A stretch of DNA of 64,000 bases from Synechococcus sp. MEDNS5 (GCF_014279875.1 NZ_CP047952.1:2046001-2110000), one strand, 5' to 3'; numbered from the stretch's first letter, positions 1 through 9,774 are shown. The notes: generated from the sequence alone by a model not told the origin. Made by a program: numbers and translations.

Positions 1-147
1 ACACTGTCCGAGTCGATCAGCATGGTCTGGATCCCTGGGGCCGAGCATGGCTTCAAACACCACATCCCCGCACTCAAAGAGGCTGTTGCGGGAGCTTGTC
101 AGACGATCCTCAAAGCATCCGATCCCCTCGCATCAGAGGCAGAATGA
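1..147 (+). CDS. C-terminal end of an alpha/beta-hydrolase-like protein (partial)
   Basis: Frame 1 is open from the window edge to a TGA at 145-147 and gives a 48-residue C-terminus. It contains WIPGAEHGFKHH followed by an amphipathic helix. A Pro-Gly-(Ala/Gly)-(Glu/Asp)-His segment near the C-terminus is how many small alpha/beta hydrolases of the dienelactone-hydrolase and KANL3/Tex30 groups carry their catalytic His; that assignment is inference, because the nucleophile region lies outside the window. The reading frame argues against starting the next gene as far upstream as 47, since that would overlap this gene by about 100 bp in another frame. Confidence 0.55.
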   Translation, partial: TLSESISMVWIPGAEHGFKHHIPALKEAVAGACQTILKASDPLASEAE

Positions 148-169
148 CAACCACGGCCTGCACCCCACC

Positions 170-547
170 TTGCGCTTCCTGACTCTTCTGCTCAGCCTCG
201 CGGTGTTGAGGGTTCCCGTCGCTCAAGCGAATGTTGACTACGTGCCGTTTCCCACGAAAGACGAGCTGCGCTCGCTTCAACTGCAGGCCTACGCCTGTTC
301 CCGGGAGAACGATGCTGAACTCTGCGATGCAACCCGGAAGACAGCTGACCCCTTAATGGACCACCCCCGGCTGCCCGCTGCCTGCAAGGACGCTGTGTGG
401 GAGCTCATTCAGGCATCCACTCCTGCGACGCCCAACTCGTTCCAGCGGCGCGACAGCATCGACAGGCCTGCACGCAGACTCACGGTCGTCTGCGCCAAAC
501 CGGTCAAGCCCCAGAAACAAGCGACTCCACCCCCTGGAAAGGCCTGA
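170..547 (+). CDS. Small secreted protein of unknown function
   Basis: About 125 residues if it starts at the TTG at 170. From there the protein opens with RFLTLLLSLAVL and an AQA-N junction, a clean signal peptide with a predicted cleavage site. The mature part has four cysteines (in YACSREN, AELCDA, PAACKD and VVCAKP) that could form two disulfides in the periplasm, and a Pro/Lys-rich tail. The frame is open back to an ATG at 47, but that start would put about 40 charged residues before the signal peptide and overlap the upstream gene, so I prefer 170. No strong Shine-Dalgarno precedes either start. I do not recognise the family. Confidence 0.6.
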   Translation: MRFLTLLLSLAVLRVPVAQANVDYVPFPTKDELRSLQLQAYACSRENDAELCDATRKTADPLMDHPRLPAACKDAVWELIQASTPATPNSFQRRDSIDRPARRLTVVCAKPVKPQKQATPPPGKA

Positions 548-553
548 AGATTC

Positions 554-793
554 TTAAGACCAGTCAAAACTGAAACGCTGGCCAGGAAGAAGCCGAGAGA
601 CTTCTGAACGCGCTTCGTTCAGCAACTGTGCGCTGATCAGGGGATGGCTCTTCAGATCTCGGATCAATTCGTTCATGTCATCGCTGGTCAGGCCATGGCT
701 GGACACCATGGATTCCAGACGCTTGCGGAATCCATCAAGCACTGCCTTTTGCTCCTCCGATAGAGGTTCTGCATTCGGGTGATCGATCTGCAT
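554..793 (-). CDS. Small alpha-helical protein of unknown function
   Basis: A 79-residue acidic, helical protein with no membrane segment or signal peptide, starting MQIDHPNAEPLSEEQKAVL and ending in a short aromatic tail (RFSFDWS). The frame stays open far upstream because it is antisense to phosphoglucomutase; only the part downstream of the ATG at 793 lies in the gap before that gene. It converges tail to tail with the secreted protein ending at 547, only 6 bp away, and is divergent from phosphoglucomutase. Function unknown. The gene call rests on its fit to the intergenic space and its protein-like composition. Confidence 0.6.
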   Translation of the reverse strand: MQIDHPNAEPLSEEQKAVLDGFRKRLESMVSSHGLTSDDMNELIRDLKSHPLISAQLLNEARSEVSRLLPGQRFSFDWS

Positions 794-904
794 ACGACGT
801 AACTTCCACTTATGAATCAAAGGTAGCTGCAACAACTGGTTGTGCCGAACACCCCTTACGCCTTCAGACGTGTTTAGGTTCCCGGTGAACCGCTGCCTGA
901 TGGG

Positions 905-2563
905 ATGACCGCATCCGCCTCGGCCGAACCGACGCACACCCTTGTTCGTCTGGACGCTCCCTTCACTGATCAGAAACCCGGCACGTCCGGACTGCGCAAA
1001 AGCAGCCGCCAGTTCGAACAACCGCATTATCTGGAAAGCTTTGTTGAGGCAGTGTTTCGCACCCTCCCAGGGGTTCAGGGCGGCACCTTCGTGCTGGGGG
1101 GCGACGGTCGCTATGGAAATACCCGAGCGATCGACGTGATTCTGCGCATGGGCGCAGCTCACGGTCTCAGCAAGGTGATCGTCACCACCGCTGGAATCCT
1201 CTCCACACCTGCGGCATCCAACCTGATCCGCAAGCGTCAGGCGATCGGCGGGATCATCCTCTCGGCCAGTCACAACCCAGGTGGTGCCGATGGGGATTTC
1301 GGCGTGAAGGTGAACGGTGCCAACGGAGGCCCGACGCCTGCCTCCTTTACGGATGCCGTCTTCGAGTGCACCAAGACACTCGAGCGATACACCATCGTTG
1401 AAACCCAAACCCCCAGCCTTGATGCCCCTGGAAAGCATTCCATCGGTGCCATGGACGTGGAGGTGATCAATGGCGTTGATGATTTCGTGGAGCTGATGCA
1501 GCAGCTTTTCGATTTCGATCGGATCAGCGACCTCATCCGCGGCGACTTTCCCCTGGCCTTCGATGCCATGCATGCCGTGACCGGCCCCTATGCGCGTCGC
1601 CTGCTGGAAGGTCTGCTCGGTGCACCGGCTGGAAGCGTGCGCCATGGCACGCCCCTCGAGGACTTCGGCGGTGGACACCCAGACCCCAACCTCACCTACG
1701 CCCATGAACTGGCGGATCTCTTGCTGAACGGCGACGGCTTCCGTTTCGGTGCGGCCTGCGACGGCGACGGTGACCGCAACATGATTCTGGGCCACCGTTG
1801 CTTTGTGAATCCCAGCGACAGCCTGGCTGTGCTCACCGCCAACGCCACGGTGGCACCGGCCTATGCCGGCGGACTCGCCGGAGTGGCTCGCTCCATGCCG
1901 ACAAGTGCCGCGGTGGACGTGGTGGCGAAGGATCTCAACATCGACTGTTACGAAACTCCCACGGGCTGGAAGTTCTTCGGCAATCTTCTCGATGCCGGCA
2001 AGATCACGCTCTGCGGTGAAGAAAGCTTTGGCACCGGCAGCAACCATGTGCGCGAGAAAGATGGCCTCTGGGCCGTGCTGTTCTGGCTGCAGATCCTGGC
2101 CGAACGCCGCTGCAGCGTGGCCGAGATCATGAACAACCACTGGAATCGATTTGGGCGGCACTACTACTCCCGCCATGATTACGAGGCCGTTCCCAGCGAC
2201 GCGGCCCATGGTCTTTACGACCGATTGGAATCCATGCTGCCCTCACTCGCGGGACAGTCCTTCGCCGGACGCAGCATCAGCAGCGCTGACAATTTCAGCT
2301 ACAGCGATCCGATCGACAAGTCCGTGACGAAAGGGCAGGGACTACGCATCCTTCTCGAAGACGGCAGCCGGGTGGTGGTGCGGTTATCGGGTACCGGCAC
2401 CAAGGGGGCCACGATCCGTGTGTATCTGGAGAGCTATGTCGCCAGCGGTGGCAACCTCAATCAGGATCCTCAGATCGCCCTTGCGGACATGATCAGCGGC
2501 ATCAATGCCCTGGCTGAGATCAAGGCGCGCACCGGCATGGACAAGCCCACGGTGATCACCTGA
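905..2563 (+). CDS. pgm: Alpha-D-phosphoglucomutase
   Basis: Interconverts glucose-1-phosphate and glucose-6-phosphate, linking glycogen metabolism with central carbon flow in the cytosol. The 552-residue length fits the long PGM1-type branch. The phosphoserine loop is SASHNPGG near residues 120-127, the metal-binding loop is CDGDGDRN near 284-291, the substrate loop is GEESFGTGSNH near 370-380, and the phosphate-binding RLSGTGTKG lies near 493. The ATG at 905 is the first start after a divergent spacer and keeps the conserved GTSGLRK motif near residue 27. A rho-independent terminator follows directly. All catalytic segments are intact. Confidence 0.96.
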   Translation: MTASASAEPTHTLVRLDAPFTDQKPGTSGLRKSSRQFEQPHYLESFVEAVFRTLPGVQGGTFVLGGDGRYGNTRAIDVILRMGAAHGLSKVIVTTAGILSTPAASNLIRKRQAIGGIILSASHNPGGADGDFGVKVNGANGGPTPASFTDAVFECTKTLERYTIVETQTPSLDAPGKHSIGAMDVEVINGVDDFVELMQQLFDFDRISDLIRGDFPLAFDAMHAVTGPYARRLLEGLLGAPAGSVRHGTPLEDFGGGHPDPNLTYAHELADLLLNGDGFRFGAACDGDGDRNMILGHRCFVNPSDSLAVLTANATVAPAYAGGLAGVARSMPTSAAVDVVAKDLNIDCYETPTGWKFFGNLLDAGKITLCGEESFGTGSNHVREKDGLWAVLFWLQILAERRCSVAEIMNNHWNRFGRHYYSRHDYEAVPSDAAHGLYDRLESMLPSLAGQSFAGRSISSADNFSYSDPIDKSVTKGQGLRILLEDGSRVVVRLSGTGTKGATIRVYLESYVASGGNLNQDPQIALADMISGINALAEIKARTGMDKPTVIT

Positions 2564-2590
2564 ACGAGGCTTCTGCGCGCAACCAACCAA

Positions 2591-2618
2591 GCCTCCCGCA
2601 AGGGGGGCCTTTTTATTT
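2591..2618 (+). terminator. Rho-independent terminator after pgm
   Basis: Inverted repeat GCCTCCC-GCAA-GGGGGGC (one T-G wobble) followed by CTTTTTATTT, 27 bp after the phosphoglucomutase stop. It ends inside the last codons of the convergent small membrane protein, so the two genes share this boundary. Confidence 0.8.
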
Positions 2619-2879
2619 GCGACGACCGCGTTGCTTGTGGTGATACTCCTTTTCAGGTGATGCTTCCTGGAGTTGGCGCATGCTCTCGATGGATGAGCCG
2701 AACAGGGCCGCCGATGCCACCACCACGCCGTAAAGATAGGTGAGGCGATTCTTGGACAGATCCGCAGGGGTGTTGCGAATGAAGGTTTCGAGGAAAAACG
2801 CGAGCACAAGGCCGATCCCGGCACCAACAAACGCCGACCAAAACACTTTGAAGCCATTGAATTCTTGAGGCTGGCTCAT
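2613..2879 (-). CDS. Small membrane protein, last gene of an RND efflux operon
   Basis: 88 residues. Two hydrophobic stretches (about residues 10-30 and 45-62) suggest two membrane helices, with a strongly basic C-terminus (KEYHHKQRGRRK). The start overlaps the stop of the upstream RND transporter by 4 bp, so it is probably translationally coupled and expressed with the pump. Small hydrophobic accessory subunits of RND pumps exist in other bacteria (AcrZ, for example), but I see no sequence likeness to them. Its role as a pump partner is inference from position only. Confidence 0.7.
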   Translation of the reverse strand: MSQPQEFNGFKVFWSAFVGAGIGLVLAFFLETFIRNTPADLSKNRLTYLYGVVVASAALFGSSIESMRQLQEASPEKEYHHKQRGRRK

Positions 2880-5800
2880 GAGCTGACCTCCGCTTCCGCC
2901 TGCCCCTCCGCCTCACCCAAGAGGGTCTTCATCACCACGTAAAAGACGGGAACCACGAAGAGAGACAGCACAGTGGCGATCAGCAGACCACCGAACACCA
3001 CCGCACCGAGCGATGTCTGACTGCGGGCACCAGCACCACTGGCAAACACCAAGGGGATAAAGCCGAACAGCGATGAAATCGCCGTCATCAGAATCGGTCT
3101 GAGCCTGGATCCTGCTGCAAAGCGTGCAGCTTCCAGAGCATTGGCACCGGCCTGCATGCGCTGGTTGGCCATGTCAACGATCAGGATGCCGTTACCGGCA
3201 GCGAGCCCGATCAGCATCACCAGGCCCACCTGCGCGTACACATTCAGCACCTCACCCCGCAGCGCCAGAAACACCAGAGCCCCGAGCATTGCCGTCGGAA
3301 CCGTCATCAGGATGATCAACGGATCTGAATAGCTTTCGTATTGAGCCGAGAGCACCAGGTACACCGCAAGGATGCCCAGAGCAAAAATCACGACCGCCAG
3401 AGCCCCCGCTTTCACCTCTTCACGGGAAATACCCGTCCAATCGAAACTGAGCCCTTGGGGATTCAAGGTTTGGAAAGTGCCCTTCATTGCGGTGATCGCC
3501 TGGCCAGAACTCTTGCCAGCGGCTGGCGTGCCCTCGATTTTGATCGCCCGGTAAAGGTTGAAATGTGGAACAACCGTTGGACCGAGAGTTTCGCGAACGG
3601 TGAAGAACTCGGACAACGGAATCTGCTCACCGGCCTGATCCTTCACGTAAATCGATGAGAGTTTCTCGGGTGTGGCCCTGCTCTCCGCATCAGCTTGCAC
3701 ATAAACACGTCGCACCTTGCCTTCCTGGAAGGTGTCGTTCACATACAGACCTCCAAAATTGACGCTGAAGGTCTGCATCGCAGAGCCAAAGTCCACATCG
3801 ACGGCCGCCATGCGCTCACGATCAACCTTGATCTCGATCTGGGGAGACTCAGGGGAGAAAAGGGTGTAAACCCTGTTGAGATCAGGATCGGCATTGCCTG
3901 CCTGCACGAGGCGTCCAGCCGTGGCATAGAGATCAGCAAGGTTGTAAGCACCCCCGCTTTGATCCAACAATTGGAATTCAAAGCCGCCTCCGGTTCCGTA
4001 ACCAGGAATGGCAGGAGGCTCAACCACGATGACCCGTGCACCATCAATCGAAGCAGCCAATTTCTGATTGAGTCGCTCAACGATGGCGCCCACGTTCTGG
4101 TCTCTTTCCTTGCGATCAGACCAATTCTTCGTACCGAAGAAAAACAGACCCTTATTCGGGCTGTTTCCATCAAGGCTGGCTCCGCTGAACACCGATGCGG
4201 CTGTGATGTCTTTCTCGGTTCTCAAGACAGCGGCCACCTTTTGGTTGATGGCTTCAGTCACCTGGGTGGACACACCTTCAGGAGCCTGGACAACTCCGAT
4301 GGCATAGCCCTGGTCCTCAATCGGGACGAAGCCCCCGGGGATCGCACGGAACGCAACAGCGGTGAGAAGGATGCCTACGCCCAGAATCCCCATCACAAGC
4401 CGGCGTGATTCCAGGGCCCAGTTCAAAGCAGAGGAATAGCGGCTTTCCATCGCCGCATAGAAGCGATTGAAGTTGCTGAAGATCACCGGAGTGAACCAAC
4501 CGAGAGTGAGGCCTAAAGCGGGATAGAAAATCACCGGAAGAATCCGGCTCACACCCACAAGCACCAACCCGGCAATGGCTCCACCGATGGTGAAGGGGAG
4601 AACAGCAGGACGTTGAAGGAAGCGAGAGAGGAGCAGCCCGATCAGGGCGCCAACGATGGTCGGCACCAGCACCAGCGCCGCACCATCACCCACCACCAGA
4701 AGTCCATAGATGAAACCGATCACGGCTCCAGCGATGGAATACACCTTGCGGCCAGGGTCCTTCGATTCCCGCGCCAGCAAGAGAGCCGAAAGCATCGGCG
4801 AGAACGTGAGCGCGTTGAAGGTGGAAATGGCAATCGAGAAAATCACCGTGGCAGCGAATTGCTTGTAGATCGTTCCTGTCGCGCCTGGGAAGAAGAGCAC
4901 CGGCAAGAACACGGCGAATTTCACAAGAGAGGTGGCGATGATGGCTGAGAACAACTCGTCCATCGTTGATTTGGCCGCATCAAGTGCACTCATTCCCTCC
5001 GACTTTTTGCTGGAGGTGTCTTCAATCACCGTGATCGCATCATCAACAACGAGACCTGTGGCCAAAACAAGGCCGAAGAGGGTGAGCTGATTCAGCGAGA
5101 AACCAAAGGCCAAAACCAGCCCGAAGGTTCCAATCAGTGCGACAGGAATTGCAATTCCAGGAACCAGGGTCGCCTTCCAGTTCTGCAGAAACAGAAACAG
5201 AATCAGTACCACCAGAATCACAGCATCCCGAAGGGAGTTCACGACTCCTTTGATCGATGCTGTGATGAAGTCGGTGTTGTCATAGATCTTCTCCATCTTC
5301 ATGCCGATCGGCATGGTCTTCTCGAATTCAGCCAGCACCTTCTTGACACCGTCTGACACTTCAAGCGCGTTACTGCCTGTGAGCTGATAAACAGCGAGGC
5401 CCACCGATGGCACTCCCTGGAGATCCGTGGCGCTGACCGCATAGGACTCACCACCGAGCTGCACGCTGCCCACATCGCGCAACCGCACCAGACCACCTTC
5501 GTCGGCCGTCCGCACGATCATGTTTTCAAATTCTTCAACGCTGCGCAGACGCCCCTGAAGCTGAACGGTGAAGGTGAACTCCTGCCCCTTCGGCGACGGT
5601 TCACCGCCCACCTGGCCGGCTGGAACCAGTCGGTTCTGACTGCTGAGCTGGTTCACCACATCCGTGGAGGTGAGCCCAAATGTGGACAACTTGTTTGGAT
5701 CGAGCCAAAGACGGAAGGCCAGTTTGCGATTGCCGAAATAAGTGAGGTCACCCACACCGGTGACCCGTTTGATCGAGTCAGTGAGCTTGAGATCGAGAAG

Positions 5801-6283
5801 ACCACTGATCGTTTCCGCGCTGTAGAGAATCTGCTCGGGATCAGCGCTGCCGAAGTTGTAAACCAGCAGGATGGAATTGGATGCCTTATTAACGGTGACT
5901 CCAGCCTTTCGCACCTCCTCGGGGAGCTGCGGTTCTGCCAGCGACACCCTGTTCTGAACGTTCACCTGGTTGATGTCGCCATCAGTGCCACTGGCGAAGG
6001 CAACATCGATTGCACTTACGCCATCGGAAGAACTGTTGGATTTGATGAAATCCATGTTCTCCACACCGTTGATCTGCTGTTCCAGAACGGTGGTGACGCC
6101 TTCTTCAACGGACACCGCATCAGCACCGGTGTAAGTCGCTCTCACCTTCACCGTGGGTGGAGCAATGTCTGGAAGGTTCTCAATCGGCAGGATTGGGATA
6201 GCAATCAGGCCAACAATCACAATGAGAATGCTGCAAACCGTTGTGAGAACCGGTCGCGTAATGAAGTTATTGGATGCAGACAT
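2876..6283 (-). CDS. RND multidrug efflux transporter, AcrB/HAE1 family
   Basis: Inner-membrane proton-driven pump that takes substrates from membrane or periplasm and passes them to a fusion protein and outer-membrane channel. The N-terminal helix (residues 10-32), the porter-domain start LPDIAPPTVKV and the proton-relay pair D414-D415 in GLVVDDAITVIED are intact, and the C-terminal half repeats the architecture with a normal final helix bundle. At 1135 residues it is about 90 longer than E. coli AcrB. The excess sits near residues 510-605, where several extra hydrophobic stretches lie between the usual TM6 end (SPMLSALLL) and the FNRFYAAMESRYSSAL helix. The gene is 11 bp downstream of its fusion-protein gene. 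No TolC gene is adjacent. Confidence 0.93.
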   Translation of the reverse strand: MSASNNFITRPVLTTVCSILIVIVGLIAIPILPIENLPDIAPPTVKVRATYTGADAVSVEEGVTTVLEQQINGVENMDFIKSNSSSDGVSAIDVAFASGTDGDINQVNVQNRVSLAEPQLPEEVRKAGVTVNKASNSILLVYNFGSADPEQILYSAETISGLLDLKLTDSIKRVTGVGDLTYFGNRKLAFRLWLDPNKLSTFGLTSTDVVNQLSSQNRLVPAGQVGGEPSPKGQEFTFTVQLQGRLRSVEEFENMIVRTADEGGLVRLRDVGSVQLGGESYAVSATDLQGVPSVGLAVYQLTGSNALEVSDGVKKVLAEFEKTMPIGMKMEKIYDNTDFITASIKGVVNSLRDAVILVVLILFLFLQNWKATLVPGIAIPVALIGTFGLVLAFGFSLNQLTLFGLVLATGLVVDDAITVIEDTSSKKSEGMSALDAAKSTMDELFSAIIATSLVKFAVFLPVLFFPGATGTIYKQFAATVIFSIAISTFNALTFSPMLSALLLARESKDPGRKVYSIAGAVIGFIYGLLVVGDGAALVLVPTIVGALIGLLLSRFLQRPAVLPFTIGGAIAGLVLVGVSRILPVIFYPALGLTLGWFTPVIFSNFNRFYAAMESRYSSALNWALESRRLVMGILGVGILLTAVAFRAIPGGFVPIEDQGYAIGVVQAPEGVSTQVTEAINQKVAAVLRTEKDITAASVFSGASLDGNSPNKGLFFFGTKNWSDRKERDQNVGAIVERLNQKLAASIDGARVIVVEPPAIPGYGTGGGFEFQLLDQSGGAYNLADLYATAGRLVQAGNADPDLNRVYTLFSPESPQIEIKVDRERMAAVDVDFGSAMQTFSVNFGGLYVNDTFQEGKVRRVYVQADAESRATPEKLSSIYVKDQAGEQIPLSEFFTVRETLGPTVVPHFNLYRAIKIEGTPAAGKSSGQAITAMKGTFQTLNPQGLSFDWTGISREEVKAGALAVVIFALGILAVYLVLSAQYESYSDPLIILMTVPTAMLGALVFLALRGEVLNVYAQVGLVMLIGLAAGNGILIVDMANQRMQAGANALEAARFAAGSRLRPILMTAISSLFGFIPLVFASGAGARSQTSLGAVVFGGLLIATVLSLFVVPVFYVVMKTLLGEAEGQAEAEVSS

Positions 6284-6294
6284 GATTTAGATCC

Positions 6295-7401
6295 TCAGCC
6301 CTTCACCTTGACGGGCACACCGTGACGCAAGCTCAGCAAATTGCTGGTGATGACCTTCTGGCCAAGTTTGAGTCCCTTGGTAACGGGGTAACGGTTGTTC
6401 TGGAGAGACCCAAGGGTGACCGGAGTCTGCAGAGCGAACAGCGTTGTGGAAGGAATCTTGCCCACTTCGATTCCCTTCTTGATGCGGGCAAGATCAGCTT
6501 TCCCGGGCTGGGCCTCAAGTTCCTTGAAGGTGCCGAGCCGGAACACGAAACTCTGCCCGGAGGATTGGGTCACAGCGGAAAAAGGCACGGAGGGTTCCTT
6601 GCGTTCCTCGAGCTGCAAACGCGTTCGCAGACGCTGACCATTGCGCAGTTTCCCGTCAGGGTTGGGGAACACGGCGAGGGCCAGCAAAGCCTGAGTGTCC
6701 GAGGCGATGTTGGGATCCACCGAGAGCACGGTGCTCTTGGCGAGCACCTCGTCAGTGCCCGGGAGGCTGAGCAGCACGGGCAACCCGACCTTCACGCGGG
6801 TTGCTGAGGTGGAGGGAATTTCCACACGCGCTTCCAGCGTGTTGTTACGGATCAACTTGGTGAATGGGTCTCCTGAACGCACCACATCACCCACCTTCAC
6901 GGAGACATCAGCCACCGTGCCGCCAATCGGTGATTTCAAGTTGCTGTAAGCAAGCGTGGCCTCCTGCGCCCGTACCTGCGCCCGCGAGGCGATGTAGATG
7001 GCTCGCCGCTGGTCACGCTCGGACGCCTCGGCAGCTCCCAGGGGGACGAGAAACTCGTAGCGCTTCAGTTCCAGCAGATCCTTTTGCTCCTGGGCCCTTG
7101 CGGAAGCCAGTCGCGCCTGCTCCTGGGCCTGATCCAGAACCATCAGCAGTTGCCCCGGCTCGACCTTGTCGCCTTGAGCGATCTTGAGTTCGAGAACTCT
7201 CCCCGTGGCCTGTGCTGCCAGCTGAACCAGATCGTTGGCCTCCAGGGTGCTCACCGTGTCGATGTCGTCCGTGAAGGACGCCTCGGTCACTGAAGCCTGC
7301 TGGACCTCGGGCAGCGGTCTTTGCGCCTCACCCTTTCCGCCACAGGCACTGAGTGCAACGGTGGTCAGTGCCAAGGCCAGGAAGGGAGAGAGCGCTCGCA
7401 C
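6295..7401 (-). CDS. RND efflux membrane-fusion lipoprotein (HlyD/AcrA family)
   Basis: Periplasmic adaptor that bridges the RND pump to an outer-membrane channel. Starts MRALSPFLALALTTVALSACGG, a lipoprotein signal with lipobox LSAC, so it is probably anchored in the inner membrane through Cys19 lipid. A lipoyl/biotinyl half-motif (QATGRVLELKIAQGDKVEPG) is followed by a helical hairpin of about residues 90-140, the second lipoyl half (LKSPIGGTVADVSVKVGDVV), a beta-barrel domain and a membrane-proximal domain. 368 residues is normal for the family. First gene of the efflux operon, 11 bp before the pump gene, and divergent from rarA. Confidence 0.93.
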   Translation of the reverse strand: MRALSPFLALALTTVALSACGGKGEAQRPLPEVQQASVTEASFTDDIDTVSTLEANDLVQLAAQATGRVLELKIAQGDKVEPGQLLMVLDQAQEQARLASARAQEQKDLLELKRYEFLVPLGAAEASERDQRRAIYIASRAQVRAQEATLAYSNLKSPIGGTVADVSVKVGDVVRSGDPFTKLIRNNTLEARVEIPSTSATRVKVGLPVLLSLPGTDEVLAKSTVLSVDPNIASDTQALLALAVFPNPDGKLRNGQRLRTRLQLEERKEPSVPFSAVTQSSGQSFVFRLGTFKELEAQPGKADLARIKKGIEVGKIPSTTLFALQTPVTLGSLQNNRYPVTKGLKLGQKVITSNLLSLRHGVPVKVKG

Positions 7402-7492
7402 GTTTTAGTTCCGGTCGGGCGCATTATGACCGCGATTCAGGAACTGGCTGGGCCGTTTCGGGCAAGAATCGGCTCATGCACATCAAACGGTC

Positions 7493-9706
7493 TTGAGCGG
7501 ATCGCAGGATTCCGATCTATTCAGTCATCAACGGGAGGCCTTGCTGCGGCGACAGGCTCCTCTCGCTGATCGATTGCGCCCGCGCAATCTCGATGAATTC
7601 GTTGGCCAGGGAGCGATCCTTGCGGAGGGCCGTTTACTACGCCGTGCTATCGCCGCGGATCGGGTCGGCAATTTGATCCTGCACGGCCCACCGGGTGTCG
7701 GGAAGACAACCTTGGCCCGCATCATTGCCAATCACACCAGGGCCCATTTCAGCTCCCTTAATGCCGTTCTCGCCGGGGTGAAGGACCTGCGAACCGAAGT
7801 GAGCGAAGCCGGACGGCGACTGGAACGCCATGGCCTGCGCACCATCCTGTTCATCGATGAAGTGCATCGCTTCAACAGTGCGCAACAGGATGCTCTGCTC
7901 CCCTGGGTGGAAAACGGCACGCTCACCCTGATCGGAGCCACCACTGAAAACCCCTATTTCGAAGTCAACAAGGCACTCGTCAGCCGCTCCCGTCTGTTCC
8001 GTCTTCAAGCGCTCACGCCCGAAGACCTCAACAAACTCCTGGAAAGCGCCTTAATGGATCCCGAGCGTGGCTATGGCGGTCGCCAGATCAAACTCGAGCC
8101 GGAGGCCGCGGCCCATCTCGTGGATGTGGCGTCCGGAGATGCGCGCAGCCTCCTGAATGCCCTTGAGCTGGCGGTGGACAGCACTCCAACGGATGACAAC
8201 GGCGTGATCCGCATCGATCTGGGAATTGCTGAGGAATCCATTCAGCAGAGAGCTGTTCTTTACGACAAGCAGGGGGATGCGCACTTCGACACGATCAGCG
8301 CATTCATCAAGTCGATCCGAGGCTCCGATGCTGATGCGGCCCTGTTCTGGTTGGCTCGAATGATCGAGGCAGGAGAGAACCCCCGGTTCATCTTCAGGCG
8401 CATGCTGATTTCTGCCGGCGAGGATGTGGGTCTCGCGGATCCTCAGGCTGTGGTGGTGGTCGAAGCCTGTGCCGCTGCCTTTGAACGCATTGGCCTGCCC
8501 GAAGGCCTCTACCCCTTGGCCCAGGCAGCTCTCTACCTGGCCTGCACTGAAAAGAGCAACAGCACCGGTGGTTTCTTCGAGGCTCTTCGACAGGTTCGGA
8601 ACGCCCAGCGCCAGGATGTTCCCTCCCATCTGCGCGATGCCAATCGTGATGGGGACGCCTTCGGCGATGGCCAGGGATACCGCTATCCCCATGCCTTCCG
8701 GGAGCATTGGGTGGCCCAGCAATACCTTCCCGATGCACTTCAGGGAGAAGCGTTCTGGGCACCAAGCCACCAAGGATGGGAAGGTCAGCGGCGGGAACGG
8801 ATCCTCGAGCGCCGAGCAGCCCAGCTGGCCGCCGCAGTGGAAGCCGAAGATGCCCATCCACTTCTGGTGAGCAGCGGCCCCGATCAACCCCAGCTAGAAC
8901 GTTGGCTTCAACGGCAACTGGCTATCGACGGTGAACGGCTCCAGACCCTCCGCCAGCGGCTCTGGGCTGATTTGAACTGGCGCCGTACAGATCGTGTCTT
9001 GATGCTCGGAGGCCGGTCTCTGCTCTGGAGCTTGGACCCCTTGGCCGCTGTTGCGGAGGGGGGAGTGATGATTCTGTGCGGTTCAGCAACGGATCAGCCG
9101 CGGTTGGAAGCACAGCTCAACCTGCTGGATCCCCTGCAGAGGCCAGCCTTGATGGGCAAACCGAACGATCTCGATGCTCTGAGCAAGAACCACAACTTTG
9201 AGGTCATCGGCGGACGCCTCAATCAGGACGATCTCAAGTCGTCAACGCTGATGGAGCTGTGGCCCACCATCGCCGAACGGACATCCTCAGGAGCCCAGCT
9301 TCGGCTTCTGCTGAGTGAATCTGAACTTGGCCCTGCTTCGGCTCTCTTGGAGCACAGCCAGGGTGCTTTAGCCCCCGAAATCGCCAATGCGCTGAATGGC
9401 TTGCAAGGACTGGAAACCCAATGGCTCAGCCAGAAATCGGAGCGTGAAGCCCTGAGGCAACAACTTGAAGCCAGCGGCTGGAGCCTTGAAAGCACCAACT
9501 GGCAGGAATCCTCCAGCCTGCGCCTGGATCAATCCTTGATGAACCGCTGGCTGGGTGAAGGACGGCCTTACCGCTTGGCTGTTGAACGCCAGACCCGTGG
9601 CCATCCTTCGGCTCTTGCCACCTTGAAAAATGAACTGATGAAACGTGTTGGTCAACAGCTGCCCATGCGGCTGCAGCACTGGCGGATCGATGGTCGCCGT
9701 CGCTGA
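7493..9706 (+). CDS. rarA: RarA/MgsA-type AAA+ ATPase fused to a large C-terminal domain
   Basis: Residues 1-430 are a replication-associated recombination protein A (MgsA/WRNIP1 family): Walker [10 protein letters not shown] near residue 65, Walker B FIDEVHRF near 118, sensor 1 GATTENP, then the helical tetramerisation region ending around YRYPHAF. RarA acts at stalled forks and single-strand gaps. Beyond that, about 300 residues are not part of bacterial RarA. They contain [18 protein letters not shown] and GGVMILCGS, which look like a Rossmann-type, possibly methyltransferase-like, fold with no obvious catalytic motif. Start is TTG at 7493; no better start keeps the N-terminal [17 protein letters not shown]. 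Confidence 0.9.
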   Translation: MSGSQDSDLFSHQREALLRRQAPLADRLRPRNLDEFVGQGAILAEGRLLRRAIAADRVGNLILHGPPGVGKTTLARIIANHTRAHFSSLNAVLAGVKDLRTEVSEAGRRLERHGLRTILFIDEVHRFNSAQQDALLPWVENGTLTLIGATTENPYFEVNKALVSRSRLFRLQALTPEDLNKLLESALMDPERGYGGRQIKLEPEAAAHLVDVASGDARSLLNALELAVDSTPTDDNGVIRIDLGIAEESIQQRAVLYDKQGDAHFDTISAFIKSIRGSDADAALFWLARMIEAGENPRFIFRRMLISAGEDVGLADPQAVVVVEACAAAFERIGLPEGLYPLAQAALYLACTEKSNSTGGFFEALRQVRNAQRQDVPSHLRDANRDGDAFGDGQGYRYPHAFREHWVAQQYLPDALQGEAFWAPSHQGWEGQRRERILERRAAQLAAAVEAEDAHPLLVSSGPDQPQLERWLQRQLAIDGERLQTLRQRLWADLNWRRTDRVLMLGGRSLLWSLDPLAAVAEGGVMILCGSATDQPRLEAQLNLLDPLQRPALMGKPNDLDALSKNHNFEVIGGRLNQDDLKSSTLMELWPTIAERTSSGAQLRLLLSESELGPASALLEHSQGALAPEIANALNGLQGLETQWLSQKSEREALRQQLEASGWSLESTNWQESSSLRLDQSLMNRWLGEGRPYRLAVERQTRGHPSALATLKNELMKRVGQQLPMRLQHWRIDGRRR

Positions 9707-9711
9707 AAGAC

Positions 9712-9738
9712 ATAAAAAAACCCCGGCGAAGCCGGGGT
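9712..9738 (-). terminator. Rho-independent terminator of the DUF1400 gene
   Basis: Perfect stem CCCCGGC-gaa-GCCGGGG with a run of seven A on the plus-strand left side, which is a U-run when read on the minus strand. It lies 36 bp after the DUF1400 stop. On the plus strand the same hairpin is followed by only TT, so it would act weakly for the convergent rarA. Confidence 0.8.
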
Positions 9739-9774
9739 TCGTGCGATGCAGTGAAATCCTAAGATTTCAGAGGA

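Noticed and set aside
554-2209. 551-aa open frame antisense to pgm
   Set aside because: Only the last 79 codons (from 793) fall outside pgm. The rest is a mirror of a GC-rich coding gene with no recognisable domains.
3695-4408. 237-aa open frame antisense to the RND pump
   Set aside because: Shadow frame of a long high-GC gene; no start signal or domain.
8051-8887. 278-aa open frame antisense to rarA
   Set aside because: Fully inside a gene with intact AAA+ motifs; low-complexity composition and no motif of its own.
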